Below, piece by piece: positions 1 to 27,959 of a DNA stretch of 64,000 nucleotides. The DNA lies in contig CALNVZ010003434.1 of the NCBI GenBank assembly GCA_940671915.1, positions 9,283,662 to 9,347,661 on the forward strand, written 5' to 3'. The notes beneath the pieces were generated by a model. It worked only from the letters and a program-made list of their open reading frames with translations, was not told the DNA's origin and did no database searches. Source of the DNA: Paracentrotus lividus (lineage: Eukaryota; Echinodermata; Echinoidea; Camarodonta; Echinidae). How positions within the stretch are numbered: position 1 is the stretch's first letter; the number at the start of each line of letters is the position of its first letter. The translations under genes were made by a program, and so were the position numbers.

Positions 1-605
1 CAAAAACAGTTGGTACTTCCTCGTCAGTGTCCGGTGTATGTGCTGGTGTGCCTAGCAACTTCTGAAAGTGGTTATACCAGGTACTCACTCTCTCCTCTGG
101 ACTTGCCCAGCAACCTGGCCTTCTTTGATGTTTTCCTTCCGGTGATCTCATTAATTACTCTCCAAGCCTCTCCATACTGGCCAGCACCATTGACATTCTG
201 TATTCTGTCTATTTTCTCCTTCACGTCCTTCTCCTTCAATGTGTTATATGTTTCATACAACTTTTCCTTAGCCTCCTTCAAGAGTATGTTGTCTTCCTCT
301 AAGCCTGTCGAGGTGAATTTTGACTAGCCTCCTTCATTTTTCTCTTGCCTCAGTCAAGTCTGGGTGTTTGGAGTACAGCTCTCTTTTAGTGTGTGTTTTC
401 CTGGGTACACAGGCCATCATTGCAGCCTTGTTTGCTTCCACGAATCTCTCATACATGTCTGTTGGATTTCTTCGATGTTAAGAATCTTTCGAACGATTCT
501 CACCTCAACTGTATATTGATCTTGTAAATTAGGATTCACAGAGAATTTATTCCAGTCAAACTTTGTTCGCTGTTTTGCCTTCGTAATACGGTAGTCATGA
601 TCCAT
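1..605 (-). mobile_element. LINE fragment, region after the endonuclease
   Basis: Read on the minus strand, 417-605 and 72-281 give broken peptides typical of the segment between endonuclease and reverse transcriptase of non-LTR retrotransposons: one begins MDHDYRITKAKQRTKFDWNK, the other contains GEAWRVINEITGRK. The two parts are separated by stops and shifted frames, so this is a dead copy. It may run off the left edge of the window. Family assignment is from memory of similar invertebrate LINE proteins; the exact clade is not determined. Confidence 0.7.
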
Positions 606-1376
606 TCATAACCTACACGTGCAAAGATATGCGCCCTTCTATCAGTCCAAATGTCGTGTCACTCACGTTTGAATATGAGTACAATATAACACATTGAGTG
701 ATTTCACGTTCGGTGTTGGTGTTAGTGTTAGCAGAGTGAAATTCTGCTAAAATCGAGCTCAAACACCGAGCTCAGATGAGAGTCGATACCGATATCCCAA
801 CACGCGCGGATCGATAGCCTAACACCGTCTGAAGAAAAATGGCGTCGACGCAATTCGTAGCGAAGTACCGGTTTTGTTGTTTAAAATTGTTCGAATATAC
901 CTGAAGAAGGCCCTGAAAGGTTAGAATCATACCAGTAAATCGAAAATTAATCCTTCTTCAAACCTGTCTTTGATACGAATTTACCTCATGATGGATGAAG
1001 GTAGGTCACGTGGTACTAATCTAGCCCGGTTCACAGCTCTTTTTTCTCTCTCTCTCTATACCAACGGACAAGTTTCTATGCATATTAAAACAGCTATAGC
1101 CTAACATCAGACAGTGTGTTTGCAGCTTCGAATAGACATATACAGTCTGTCCCACAAAAATGCTAATGGCACTTTAGATGCGTATAATATAAAGATTACA
1201 CTATTTTATTATTTATAACTTTACGCAAGTAAACTACAATTCATTTTATACAATTGGATGAAATTTTATGTAATGTGGCCCAGTAATTACAAAGATATGA
1301 GCATTTTGTCATCACACATCAGGAAACCTCTCCATGTTTTGTATTAAGTATAAAGTACCGGATATATCGAATAAAA
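606..1376. other. No recognisable gene
   Basis: AT-rich sequence with no convincing exon or complete repeat. I looked here for the missing catalytic-His exon of the downstream protease gene and found no Ala-Ala-His-Cys-like coding run. Confidence 0.5.
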
Positions 1377-2155
1377 GAAACCCAAGTTTGATCATTAATA
1401 TTTTGAAACATATTTCAGTAGTGATTATAAAATTTATATCACTGTAAAGTGCAACTCATTACCATTTTAATGATACCTCTCTCAGCTCACCAATATCAGG
1501 CATCGCTGAACCCCCCTGTTCTGAAAATCTCGCAAAATTGTGAGTTGTTTACTTCCATGCTCCTTGAGATGGGTTGTTCAAATGTGCCTAAAAGGAAACC
1601 CAACTTTGATCATCAATAAATCAGAAAATATTACAGACGTGATTATGAAGTTTATGTCACTGGAAAGTGCAACTCATCATTTTAATGATACCTCTCTTAG
1701 CTCACCATTCTCATGCATCAATGAACCCCATCGTTCTAAAAAATTGTCTCTCAAAATTGTGATTGGTTCCTTTTCATACTCTTTGAGATGAGTTGTTTGA
1801 ATGTGCCTAAACATGATTAGCTATTCTACGTAAAGCATTCCAATGATTTTCAATAATGGTTTTGATAAATGGGTTGGAAATGCCTAGTTAGTCTATCAAG
1901 CTCATCATCCAGGTAATTTATTCATGTTACAGCTCACGACAGCCCAGAAAACCTTAAGTTTACCGTGGATAATGAAAAACTAAAATCATGACAGTGCATC
2001 AATCACAATTTTGCGAGATATTTTCATTGGTGAGTTGAAAGAGGTATCATTAAAATGGTAATGCGTTGCACTTTCCAGTGATATAAACGTCATAATCACC
2101 ACCGTAATATTTTTGAAAATATTGAGGATTAAAGTTTGATTCCCCTTTTAATAGG
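1377..2155. repeat. Direct plus inverted copies of a ~200-bp repeat
   Basis: A segment starting near 1377 (CCCAAGTTTGATCATTAATA, then a stretch containing AAGTGCAACTCATTACC and AATGATACCTCTCTCAGCTC) recurs in direct orientation from about 1597 to 1815. An inverted, diverged copy occupies about 1990-2155 (GAGGTATCATTAAAATGG). This probably derives from a degenerate inverted-repeat element lying just upstream of the protease exon. Confidence 0.65.
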
Positions 2156-2268
2156 CAGAAAACATCGAACAGTCAATTAAATTATTCGCATTGTATAAGG
2201 CAAGTGATTTCTGGTTTCATTTAAAACATCCTCTAATACCTCGACAATATCATTTTTGTTTTCCTTAG

Positions 2269-17819
<15,551 letters not shown>

Positions 17820-17835
17820 GATAAGATGTTTGAAA

Positions 17836-18059
17836 TAGACCAGTTTACTAACTTATTATAATTTTAGGAATACTTTTTTTTTAATAAGGTTATTCTTGAC
17901 AACCTGAAAGCTTGCCTGAGATAGCAACAACTAATGTATGTAAACTGGATTCCATGTATTGTAGTTTATTCTTTTATTACAGATTGTTTGAATACCTTGT
18001 TACTATGTCGCCAGAAAACAAACACGGATAAATTATAATATCGTAGTAAACTGGTCTAT
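17836..18059. mobile_element. MITE directly after the stop codon (3' UTR)
   Basis: Left end TAGACCAGTTTACTAACTTA and right end ATCGTAGTAAACTGGTCTA are inverted; adjacent sequence includes ATTATAATTT on the left and AAATTATAAT on the right. The element starts 16 bases after the stop and so should lie in the transcript. A related end is at 40049. Confidence 0.75.
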
Positions 18060-19904
18060 TAACATGACTAGAGATAACGAGGTTATGCATGATCTGCTGA
18101 AACCCGAGCCTACTCAAATTCAACTGATCGACTAAAGAATGCGTTTGTGAGCTAACAATTATTCTTTACATTTCATTTAAATTCAAACTGGTAGGAGTCT
18201 CTCGCAATTATGGTTATCACGAGGAAAAATATATAAATTTATTGATGAACTTTGCATTTAAATAAGGTTTCGCCATTTTGGGTTCGTATCAACTCATATC
18301 ATTTAGAATATTATATGTATATGAAGAGTTTGATTCCAGAAGGCGCTAAATCCATTTTTGCCACTTGTGAGAAAAAGGCATTTGTTTGCAAGATTTTGTA
18401 CAAGTGTCTATGGAAAATTGATATTTAAATGTACATGTTGTAATAATTGCTCTCTGAATTTAGGCCATAACTTTTGTTCATGTACAGGTACCAATCTAAA
18501 CGACCGTCTGGTATCATTAATTCAATTTTCATCAAAAGTGGATTTAGCTCCTTTCGGAATTAAACTCTTCATATGTTAATAATTGGTCAGTGTAAGACTA
18601 ACAATCTAATATTAATGTAATCACACTCTTTGGTCTGTAGAATATAGCAGATAATTATATAGATATATGTGTATGCAATTTAATGGTTGGTCGGTCAATG
18701 ATTTGTAGTTTATGTTTTGCTTTGTTTTGTTTTTTTACTCAAAACTATATCAATGCAGGGAATGCGCGAACGAGCAAGATCCCAAACTTGTGCTGTGTAC
18801 TATTTTGACTTAGAGAGTTGAGTTTGCCGAGACTCTTAATGACTCAACGCATAATAAATGTCGTGTAGGGATCTTTTATATAACGTATGTACAAACAGAA
18901 ATTATACAAGTTCTATTTACAGTGAAAAGCGATAAATATTTATTACATGCGGACTAATATATAAATATAGACAAAGGAGCAAGTCTGATGGTGACTGTAC
19001 TCTAAGCTGGTCACTCTCTAGATCCAGTCGAACTCTCTTTGATTGAAGGGTGAAGGCCTCCGGTACATAAAAAAATGCACAAAATTTGAATTAAATAAGT
19101 TTAACTCCCTACAATCACAGTTTCATCATGGAAAACTGTTACGAATATGTTTTATGATCGATTAATCGTACATTGATTTATTCAAAATGTTCAAGGCTAC
19201 CAAATGGGGTCGCTTCCTGGATGCAAACCTTTAATTAGATTAATCAAATCTGGGAAATACCCCCCAACCGCGTATAAGATGATGTTATGGTTTGAAGAAA
19301 AAAAATCATATAAAATCAATGATAGATATTAAAAGAAAGTCTTTTGTACTTTCATAAAGAAGAATCATTAGTGCTTCAGATGAGTCCTTTTTTGAGAGCT
19401 AGAATGGGTGCCAATTGAATTTTATGGAGAACTTATTTCATGGTGTAAGAATCAGAAACCGGAAGTCGTGATGGCACCAAATCTGGTATAGTCTCATTCC
19501 AGGCTGATTTTAGAAAAAAAATGAGCCGAAGAATGTCGCTTCATATTGTGATGAGATAAAAAAAAAATAACATTACTACCTACTTATAGAATAAGTTTGA
19601 ACATTCTCATTATTAGCAGTTATTTTTAATGATTTTTAACAAAAATTAATACCCCTATGGGGTGAATAATTAGGCTAAAGGCACCTTCTGCTCTTAACCC
19701 ATAGATGACAGAGATTTCCAAATGGTCAAAATGAATCCCTTTTTGATCCTCAAATTTTAAAATTTTAAAATTTTGTTTCACTCCTGCAACCTTTAAAAAA
19801 TTAAAATTAATAATTAACAACACTTTACTAATGAAAATTACAAAATGCATCAAAAATTGAAATTTTTGCGCTTAAAAATAGCGATAGATTATTTTCATTT
19901 AAAG
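18060..19904. other. Downstream sequence, no feature seen
   Basis: AT-rich sequence with no supported gene. The 3' end of the protease-FReD transcript should lie here, but I could not choose a polyadenylation site with confidence. Confidence 0.5.
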
Positions 19905-22428
19905 TGTTCTAATTAATAATATACTGAATTTATAAAGCGCCTTTTCATTAGATACAAAGCGCATAAACATAGAATAACAAACATATGGTACAGTGAATAC
20001 ATTAAAAATAAAAAGGAAACGTATATAGATATTAGAAAAGGTGGGTTTTCAGATGTCTCTTGAAGGACTTGAGATGTTTGACAATTCTTCAAAGCCTGGG
20101 GTATGGAGTTCCAGACTTAGGTCCAGTAACAGAAAAGGCCTATCACCTATCTGTCTTCTAGTACGGGGACAGTGAGAGTGTTACTATATGATGAACGTGT
20201 ATTATACTTGAAATGTGTGGATTAAGTAGATCACATAGTATACTGGGCTAGATTGTTGACACATTTGTAAGTTAGGTTAAGGTCTTAAAACTATACGGTC
20301 GCTGACACGAAGCCAATGAAGATCGCTTATGAGAGGAGATACATGGTCATATTTTGATTTACAATGAATTATACGTGCTGCTTTATTTTGAGGAATGGAG
20401 AGAATTAAGATCTTAACTAATATACCATTGAGAGACAATTACAATAATCTAAGCGTGAAAAAACAGAGATCTTACCGCTGCATGACAAGCATCTTTATCT
20501 ACAAACTGTCTTACCTACTAATGTTACGTACATGGAAATTTACAGATCTTGATACATTAGAAACATGTTGTGTCATATTCATATGCTTGTCAAAAGTGAC
20601 ACCTAATATACGAACAAAGGTGAAGACATTATTTATGATTGTCCACTTCGAGATGAACATGCTGTTGGAGTTGCTGATGCGTTGGGACGCACAATCATGA
20701 ATTCAGTCTTGTCAGGTTGATTTTAGTTTATTAGCTAACATCCATGATCGAACCTCTGATAAACACTTCTGTAGCTTGTCCAACGACTGATTGATATCTT
20801 GAGGAGACCTTGGATTACATGCACAATATATTTGAATATCATCAGCTATATGTGATGTTGAACATCATGTCCCGCAGGATAACTGTGACTGGTTGAAGAT
20901 ACATATTAAAACACTGGGGACCAATCACAGAGCCTTGGGGACACCGTACTCTAGCCGTGTAGCCTCCGACGTGGAATCCTGTATTCTTACATGATATTGA
21001 CGATTTGAAGGTAAGACCTGAACCAGTCAAGTGCAGATCCGTTGATTCCATACAGCTGTGAAGTCTGTTGATCAGCAAACTAATCTACCGTATCAAAAGC
21101 GGCAGATAGGTCTAGGAGGACGACGAAGACTGCTTGCTGATTGTCCAAAGCCCTGCAGATATAATCATGACATAGATGAGTGCAGTTTCCGTGCTGTGGT
21201 TAGATCTATAAGCAGATTATATACATCTATCAACTATTTGTCTCGACATGTGCCATAAGCTGCCTTGAAACGGCAGTCTCGATAGCTGCCCAAATATCGG
21301 ATGTTGGATACAGGTCGAAAATTCTTCAGCTCTTCTTTGTTAACGATGGCTTCTTAGTACAGGTGTGATCATTGAGGTACTGAGTATGATGGGAAACACC
21401 CGATGACATGATAGATTAATAACTTCCGTCAGCTTGGAAGCACCGCTGTAAGATGACGCTTCAGCAACCAGTTGGAATCGTATCAGTGCACAAGACTTGG
21501 TCGAAGAGCTACATACAAGCTTCTTGACTTCCTCCTCTGTGAGAACTCGAAAGGAATTCAACCTAGGGGCTGAAACATTGTAGGAAGTCAGCACTCCACT
21601 AGTGCTGACAGGGCGAACATTACATTGGTCAATGCATTGACGTATGTCTTTAACTTTCTGTGTAAAGAAATTGCAGAATGCCGAAGCGAGATGCGATGCC
21701 GATTCAAACTCTGGGAGAACACGGCCAGGTTTGTTGAGGAGCTTATTGATGGTCCTGAACATATCTTTCGGCGTGCTGTTCTGCAGGAGATTGTTGTAGT
21801 AGTTTGTTTTTTCTGTAGACAGGACATTATGAACATGCTCCCTAGCATGGTCATACGCAGCTCTAGCAGTTTGTAGAGCATGATCTGGAATCATTGCATC
21901 AACAGGATCATGTAGTGATAGGTTGACTGATTTAGCTTTTTCCTTTCGCCACTTTCTCTCATGTCGTCTGCGGTCACGTCTGGCTTCGCCGACTTTGGAC
22001 GTGTACCACTCAGGCTGATATCGAGTCGTAACTAAACGATTCTCATGTGGAGCGTGTTTATCCAGAACACCGAAGACTGCATCATCAAAATTCTTGACAC
22101 AATCGTTGACATCTTCAACTTCACTAAGTGCGTTAAGGCGGGCAGTAAGGTCCCTTCCAAATTTATCATGATCAATGGCTTTATAACGGCGAGAAGTTGA
22201 CAATGAGTTACTCCTAGCAGGTTTCGTATGGTGAGCCAGGACCATTACAAGTGCATGGTCAGACATGTTGGAGGCGTCAATACGAACCGATGAGACAAGA
22301 CCTTCTGACTCCCGGGCAATGACGAGGTCTAAGGTGTGACCACTCCTATGTGTTGCCTCATTGAAATGTTGGTTAAGTCCAGATGAGGTCAACATAATAC
22401 TAAACTCAAGATCCTTTCCATGCGCGTA
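19905..22428 (-). mobile_element. 5'-truncated LINE (endonuclease C-terminus, linker, reverse transcriptase, 3' end)
   Basis: The longest open part is 21340-22395 (351 codons). It contains the endonuclease end (HTLDLVIARESEG, MSDHALV) and the linker typical of L2/CR1-like LINEs. Further along, with several frameshifts and stops, come PQGSVIGPQCF (about 20920-20950) and ADDIQIYC (about 20820-20850), reverse transcriptase motifs including the catalytic Asp pair. After these come ISDLHWLRVSDRIV and a 3' end reading AAAAGGCGCTTTATAAATTC. The copy is truncated at its 5' end near 22428 and inactive. It sits between the protease gene and the lectin locus. Confidence 0.88.
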
Positions 22429-22429
22429 T

Positions 22430-22530
22430 TCTGGGGGGGGGGGTTACGGGCCCGGGCCCCCGGGTAGGCACCCAAAAGGGCGCCAAAATGACCCAAAAGG
22501 GGCGCCAAATTGAACAAAATGTAACCCCCC

Positions 22531-22563
<33 letters not shown>

Positions 22564-22600
22564 AAAATATATATATATATATATATATACATGATTTGAG
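22430..22600. repeat. Low-complexity G-rich and A/TA-rich block
   Basis: A G-run and GGGCGCCAAAATGACCC-type repeats are followed by a long A-run (22530-22561) and a TA microsatellite, right at the LINE's truncated 5' junction. It resembles the 3' end of another retroelement. Confidence 0.6.
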
Positions 22601-23942
22601 CCGATTGACCTCCTAAACCTACTATATATCACCTTCTGATTGGCCGAAGGCCGACAAATTTTCAACACCTATGATTCGCTAAAAGTGACATCGGAATAGC
22701 AGAAACATATGATTTCCTTGGACCATTATCATTACCAATTCACAGATCATGGGTCAATCAAAATGAATATTTCCTGGTTTGTGAGATCAAGTAGGACGCA
22801 TTGGCAGTGTTTACAAAAAAATATTGAAATAAATACGGCTCAAAAAGTCTAAAAGACAAAAGAAAAATGGCCGAAAAGTCTTCCCTGACAAATTCCTGAG
22901 CTTTGTCCTATCATAGACTTTCCTGTTACGTCCATGGTCCTATTGGTCGTATTAGATCAACGACCTTGATAAGTAACCAACATTAAAATGTTTAACTTGA
23001 TACCATCAACCAAAAAATAGGTGTCGTCATAGTTTCAGTTGACATAATTTGATCGACTGTTACATTTGTAACGTTTCCGGTCATAAAACTTTTTATGTAG
23101 GACTTGGTTAAACTTTTAATAAATGCGTCTTAATGTCCTTCCGTTACCATGGAATTGGCGTACGACACTTCTACCAACGGAACTTTTCACTACTCAAGTC
23201 GGACAGTCAAGCTGCCTGAAATGTCAAGCCTTCTCTACTCTTCTAAAAGCCTTCTCCATCTCTCGTTTTCTCATCTGGTGTACAGTTCTTTCAAGGACTA
23301 CCAAACAAGAGAGATATCCACTCATGATTTCTCTTTATCTTGCCTTTCACCTCTTAGAAGACTCGGGAGGTTTCCCCACTTCACGTTTTACTCTTGCTGA
23401 TTAAAATACACACAGTACAATGAATATTTATGTTTTCATTTAATTTTCTATTTTTCCATTATTTATACTCTAGACAAAACAGAAAAAAAAAAAAAAAATC
23501 CGTTATGAGATAATATGTCGTTGAGATGTATTCAATTAATTAGTTAGTCTCATGTATTTCACTCTCTGTGTCACTCCTTTTAAAGCAGACATTTCTCTAA
23601 ATTTGTCACCCACGATCCGCCTGGTATGTATTATCAATTTAGGTGATATTATTGATAAGCGTATTATTATTATTATGATAATTGTATATTGATTGCATTG
23701 TGTCTTGCGGCAAATTTTAATTGATTATTTGTAAATCAAGGGGTAAATGGAAAGTATCGGATGTCAAAATTCCCGCCACAAATTACAATTCAAGAGAGGA
23801 CCAAACTGTCACTGGACTAACAACATGAAAAGACTCCACCCCAAAAAGAAAGAAAGAAAGAAAAATGACATGATCCCGAATGACCAAGACCTTTCTTGCC
23901 ATAAAAAAAGGTTGGTTTAGGTTGCCTGGTGTGACATGGGTA
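22601..23942. other. 3' flank of the first lectin gene
   Basis: No gene supported. The block around 23535-23650 (AAGCAGACATTTCTCTAAAT) is repeated at about 33270-33385 and marks the downstream limit of the duplicated lectin unit. Confidence 0.6.
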
Positions 23943-25151
23943 TCAGGATGACTTGGGAGCAGCAACATTGACACGGTTAGCTGGCATCTCGCATACGAAG
24001 GACATCACTTCGTCGCAGTACATGTCATTCCATTCCATCAGGACGTCTGAAACATCGCTCAGGCGCCACAGGTGGACACAATCTTCCACCTGTTCCTCAT
24101 AGTAGTCGTTGTTGGGCTCAAGGACCATCCACTTCTCGAATGATCCTTGCCTCGTCCCGTCAGTGTTCACCCAAGGTCCGTCAGCCACGGCTTGGTGGAG
24201 TCCCAACCACACCCCGTAGACCGGCCGGTGGTTTTCTTCGTCATGCTGAGAGGGAAAGAGGGAGGGTTCAGGTTCAAAATACGACAGACTTTAACATTAA
24301 CTTGTCATGTCCTATGACAAAGAGGAATCAAAATAAAAGTTAAATACATATAGGTCATGGGCAAGCATGGCAAGTGGGATCATATCCTTGTGACTCACGA
24401 AATGGGTCCTTTAATCACCGATAGCCCGTGGGTCTAACAAATAAGAAAATTGATGTTGCCAGAAATAAAATGGGGTGGATATACAGTGCCTCCCATGGAC
24501 TTTAACCACCCCTATTTTTACTACTGCACTCTAAATCTTAGAAAAGTTAAAACTTTCTTTGTACCGTATTTGGAAGGAACAGAAATGGGTTCAAAACAGT
24601 CCCGTAGAACCGCTTTTTTGTTCTACAAGGAACCCTTTAAGGTTCTTTATACAACATATGGGATTCTTGATGGTGTGAAGAACCCTGCCATTTTCGTTAT
24701 AAAGTTCTTTATACAACCTATGGGTTTTTTTTACACCATCAACAACCATCGTTCAATATACCATTGAAAGGCACGTGACACCAATCACCGCGCGTGTCTG
24801 TCTGTGTCGAAAATTGGGATCCTTATGATAGTGCACAGATTACCTGTCTACCAGTAGCCTACCATGTTCATAACTTACCACCCATATCGGGAGGTCGTCT
24901 ACACCTACAGCGGACCTGAAGAGCTCGTAGATGAAACGGTTTTCATCATCGCTCAGGACTGAAGGTAGATGTCCATTTCCTTTGGTGGTGAAGAACTGGT
25001 TGCATCGAGCTTCAGCAGTCTCCCATGTCACCCTGTCCCCGAAGTAGCGGTAGCAGCTACCGTCAAACAAGTTCCAAAATTGGGGGCAGGTATATGTAGC
25101 AGTGCTCATAGTTGCCATGGCAATAAGAGTGATCAAAACGAGCAGTTGCAT
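23943..25151 (-). CDS. Secreted C-type lectin (intact paralogue), two coding exons
   Basis: Coding exons 24879-25151 and 23943-24245 join in phase 0 (donor GTAAGT, acceptor CCCTCTCAG) to give 191 residues. Residues 1-18 or so form a signal peptide (MQLLVLITLIAMATMSTA). A single C-type lectin domain follows: Cys22, 33 and 50 (CPQFWNLFDGSCYRYFG, then WETAEARC), WLGLH at 104-108, EPN at 134-136, Cys147, WND at 163-165, Cys168 and Cys176. EPN plus WND are the calcium and sugar ligands of mannose-type lectins, so calcium-dependent mannose/glucose-type binding is expected. The length fits one-domain echinoderm lectins. The ATG is preceded by an acceptor-like CTATTCCACAG 7 bases earlier, so the leader is probably spliced to an upstream noncoding exon. 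Confidence 0.93.
24590..24745. repeat. Short direct repeats in the lectin intron
   Basis: GTTCTTTATACAACATATGG near 24642 recurs as GTTCTTTATACAACCTATGG near 24703, with AAGGAACCCTTTAAGG and GAAGAACCC between. It looks like a MITE remnant within the single coding intron. Confidence 0.5.
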
Positions 25152-27112
25152 GATGATTTACTGTGGAATAGACATTAGAAAAATAAACAATTGTTGACGG
25201 AATATGTATATGGTGTACCTGCAAGGGTTTTTTTCCCCCTTTTTATTTTCGTTTCGTTTTTGGTAAAATTGAGATGGTCGTAACCGTTGCTGTGTAGGGC
25301 GTCGTTATGATTGCACTGCGTTCCTGAATACTTCCGACAAAGACGAGATCCTTAATTGTTCCCATGACCGGATGTGTATGATAACTTTATGCTTTCTAGT
25401 ATGATTTCTAAGTTCTGATCTTGAAATTGAGAGTAATATCTAAGTAATCTAAACACTTTAGGTTAGGCTTAACTGTTATTTGCAGTCCGAGTTCTTTGAA
25501 GCTTGATTAGGATTTTTCTGTCGGCAATACCCTCTGAGGTAAGTCTTAGCGTGCCGTGTTCGTCGTCCCTGTGGACACCGATAGGGCCTACTGTTTTTTT
25601 TTTAACATGTTCAAAATGTTGGTACGGCTCCCAACTTTAAAGAGAGACGAGGGATGTTGCGACGAGTTATCCCGAGTCATTTAAAGTTCAAGATTCAAAG
25701 TTTTATTATCCGTTATAGTATGGAAATTTGTTTTTCATTTCTTATGATCCATTATCCATAAAACTATTCATGCCAAGTTGTCCCGAATTATCCCAAAGAG
25801 CTTTTTTTTGCGAGTTATGAAAGAGTGCAGTGCGAGCTTGTTACGAGTATGAAAGTATTACAAAATTAGTTCATCTCGAGTTACTAGTCAATATAGCAAT
25901 TTGAACGCATTCAATTTTTTTCTTAACCAGACCCTTGTAAATTAAATTTCTTTCAGAAAGAAAAGTGATACTGCCTCAAGAAGAAGCTCAATAATTTTTG
26001 CAGTTTTCTTGCGTATCACAATTTCTAACTCATTCATTTTAATCAACTTTGATTGATTACGTTTAATGAACAAGGTATCCTAATCGCATTCTAATCCCAG
26101 TCTCGCGTAGTACTCTAAATTCTATTTCTAAACTTACTGTTGTCATTTTTTTTTCAAAAAAGTTCTTTGCCCATTATGTTTTATAAACGGAGGGATATAA
26201 AATGCAGCTTTTATCATGCAAACTGATATTTATTTACAGATACTAAATATTGCGTAAACATTCATTTCATTTAAGTCACTTAGCTACTTCGCAAACATGT
26301 AAATGTAAATCACATAATTAACGGGAATAAATTAAGAGAAAATATTTATATAATTTTAACACAGCCGCCAATAAGTCATGATTATGAATATTCATGATCC
26401 CCAGTATAAATATTCATGAATTTTATTCGAAAAACAGTAATGTTTAAGAAAACAGATCTTTCATTACCTGGGTTCATTACACATTAAAGATTCCTAGAAA
26501 ATTACAAAGTTGTCTCTGGAATTAAAATTGAAGAAAAAAAAGGCTGATCTAAAATTAAGGATGGTCTGCAGCTACGATTCACAAATCAATGTTGAAAGCA
26601 AATATTTCGTTAAAAATGAGGATTATACTATAAATTCACGAATGAATCTATGAAAATACACATTAAAAAAAGAAAAAAAGAAAAAAATATATATATATAT
26701 AAGGTCTTAAATCATAAAAATTTCCTTAAGAGATTTTTTTTTTAAATGGAAAAATGTTCATTCAAAGATGAAACTTCCTTTCATCTACAAAACACTTTAA
26801 TTGCGCAAATAAGCAAATATTTTTAGGGCTTTCGGGGTAACATCTGTTATATTAAATAAAAAAAAGGATAATTACAGTATAAATTCGTCAAAAGAAACAC
26901 AAAATATTCCGAAATTAACATTATCTATTGAATGACACAAAATCGGACATTTTTTTTTTTCAAAAATTAGAGATGGTCTGCGGCAATAATGATTCTCAAA
27001 ACATTTTTGTAAGAAACAAAATATTTCATTATATTAGAGAAAACTATTTTCCCCCATAAAATGTTTTTTTTTTTTTATCATCCTTATTCAACTGTGAAGA
27101 TATTTGTCTTAC
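25152..27112 (-). other. Probable 5'-UTR intron of the intact lectin gene
   Basis: Between an acceptor just upstream of the ATG and a donor CTGG|GTAAG at 27112. AT-rich with no coding signal. Parts (GATGAAACTTCCTTTCATCT near 26768) match the equivalent place in the second lectin locus (37970), as expected if both are introns of duplicated genes. Confidence 0.5.
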
Positions 27113-27370
27113 CCAGTTCTTTTCAACCTTGAACTAAAAAGTATTACAAGACTTCTTCGATGATAGTGCGAACGTCAGGCCACTGTCGAGATGATTTCAA
27201 GTTTATTTCAGAGCGTCCACTCGATGTAGAATGAAGCTCAGGTGGAAATAACTTGGTATATTATATATTTTTTTTAATTTAGATACAAACATGTTATTTT
27301 ACCATGCAGTGGATAAAAAAATAAGCGTTCAAGTATCCTTAAACATGCACCTGCTGTAAACACTTGACAT
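27113..27370 (-). promoter_or_regulatory. Candidate noncoding first exon and promoter, intact lectin
   Basis: The stretch ending at the donor at 27113 is conserved with 39257-39500 upstream of the second lectin (for example AGTATTACAAGACTTCTTCG against AGTATTACAAAACTTCTTCG, plus strand), and the donor is kept in both. Conservation continues upstream to about 27690. The transcription start is not identified. Confidence 0.45.
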
Positions 27371-27959
27371 GCAATTGATTCTGCCAGTAAAAATCAAATC
27401 ATGATCCTAGATCTAGTAAGCAAAACTGAAGTAGGGCGGGCCAAGTAGTACTACTAAAATTGCTGGTACCAAATAGACCAAGAAAGCTGGAGCTTTGAAT
27501 AGGCGATTAAGACACACTACTATACCGAGTCGTGGTAAGAGTGATCGAGATCTCTTCACCTTGAAAATGCAAGATAACGTCATACAAAATAAAGAGCCAA
27601 GAAGAAGGTTGGAAGTCGATACTCGAGACCGGAGGCACTCAAGAGTCAAGAATGTAAGATTACCTTTTGGCGTCGACACTTTCATAGTTGATTGTTTCTA
27701 ATTGATATTGACTATTCTACAGTCTGTGTCAAATAAAATGGTACAGTTGGAAAACATTTTTTTATAGTATGAAAATCAATCACATCCTGGTATTATTTGG
27801 TATTTTCAGAAAGCAGGAAAATCAGACTTTCATCTGCAATTTTTTTCATCACATTTGGTGCTGTATTTTTTGAGATATGACTAGTTTTCTGTAATCAAGA
27901 AAAATCCATTTTTGCACGCCGTCCCATGCCTTTGTGTAGGTTTGGCATAATGGCCATGA

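Noticed and set aside
23123..23404. Two overlapping plus-strand frames of 93 and 83 codons
   Set aside because: No motif, no splice support, different frames of the same stretch.
24140..24343. 67-codon plus-strand frame
   Set aside because: Antisense shadow of exon 2 of the intact lectin.
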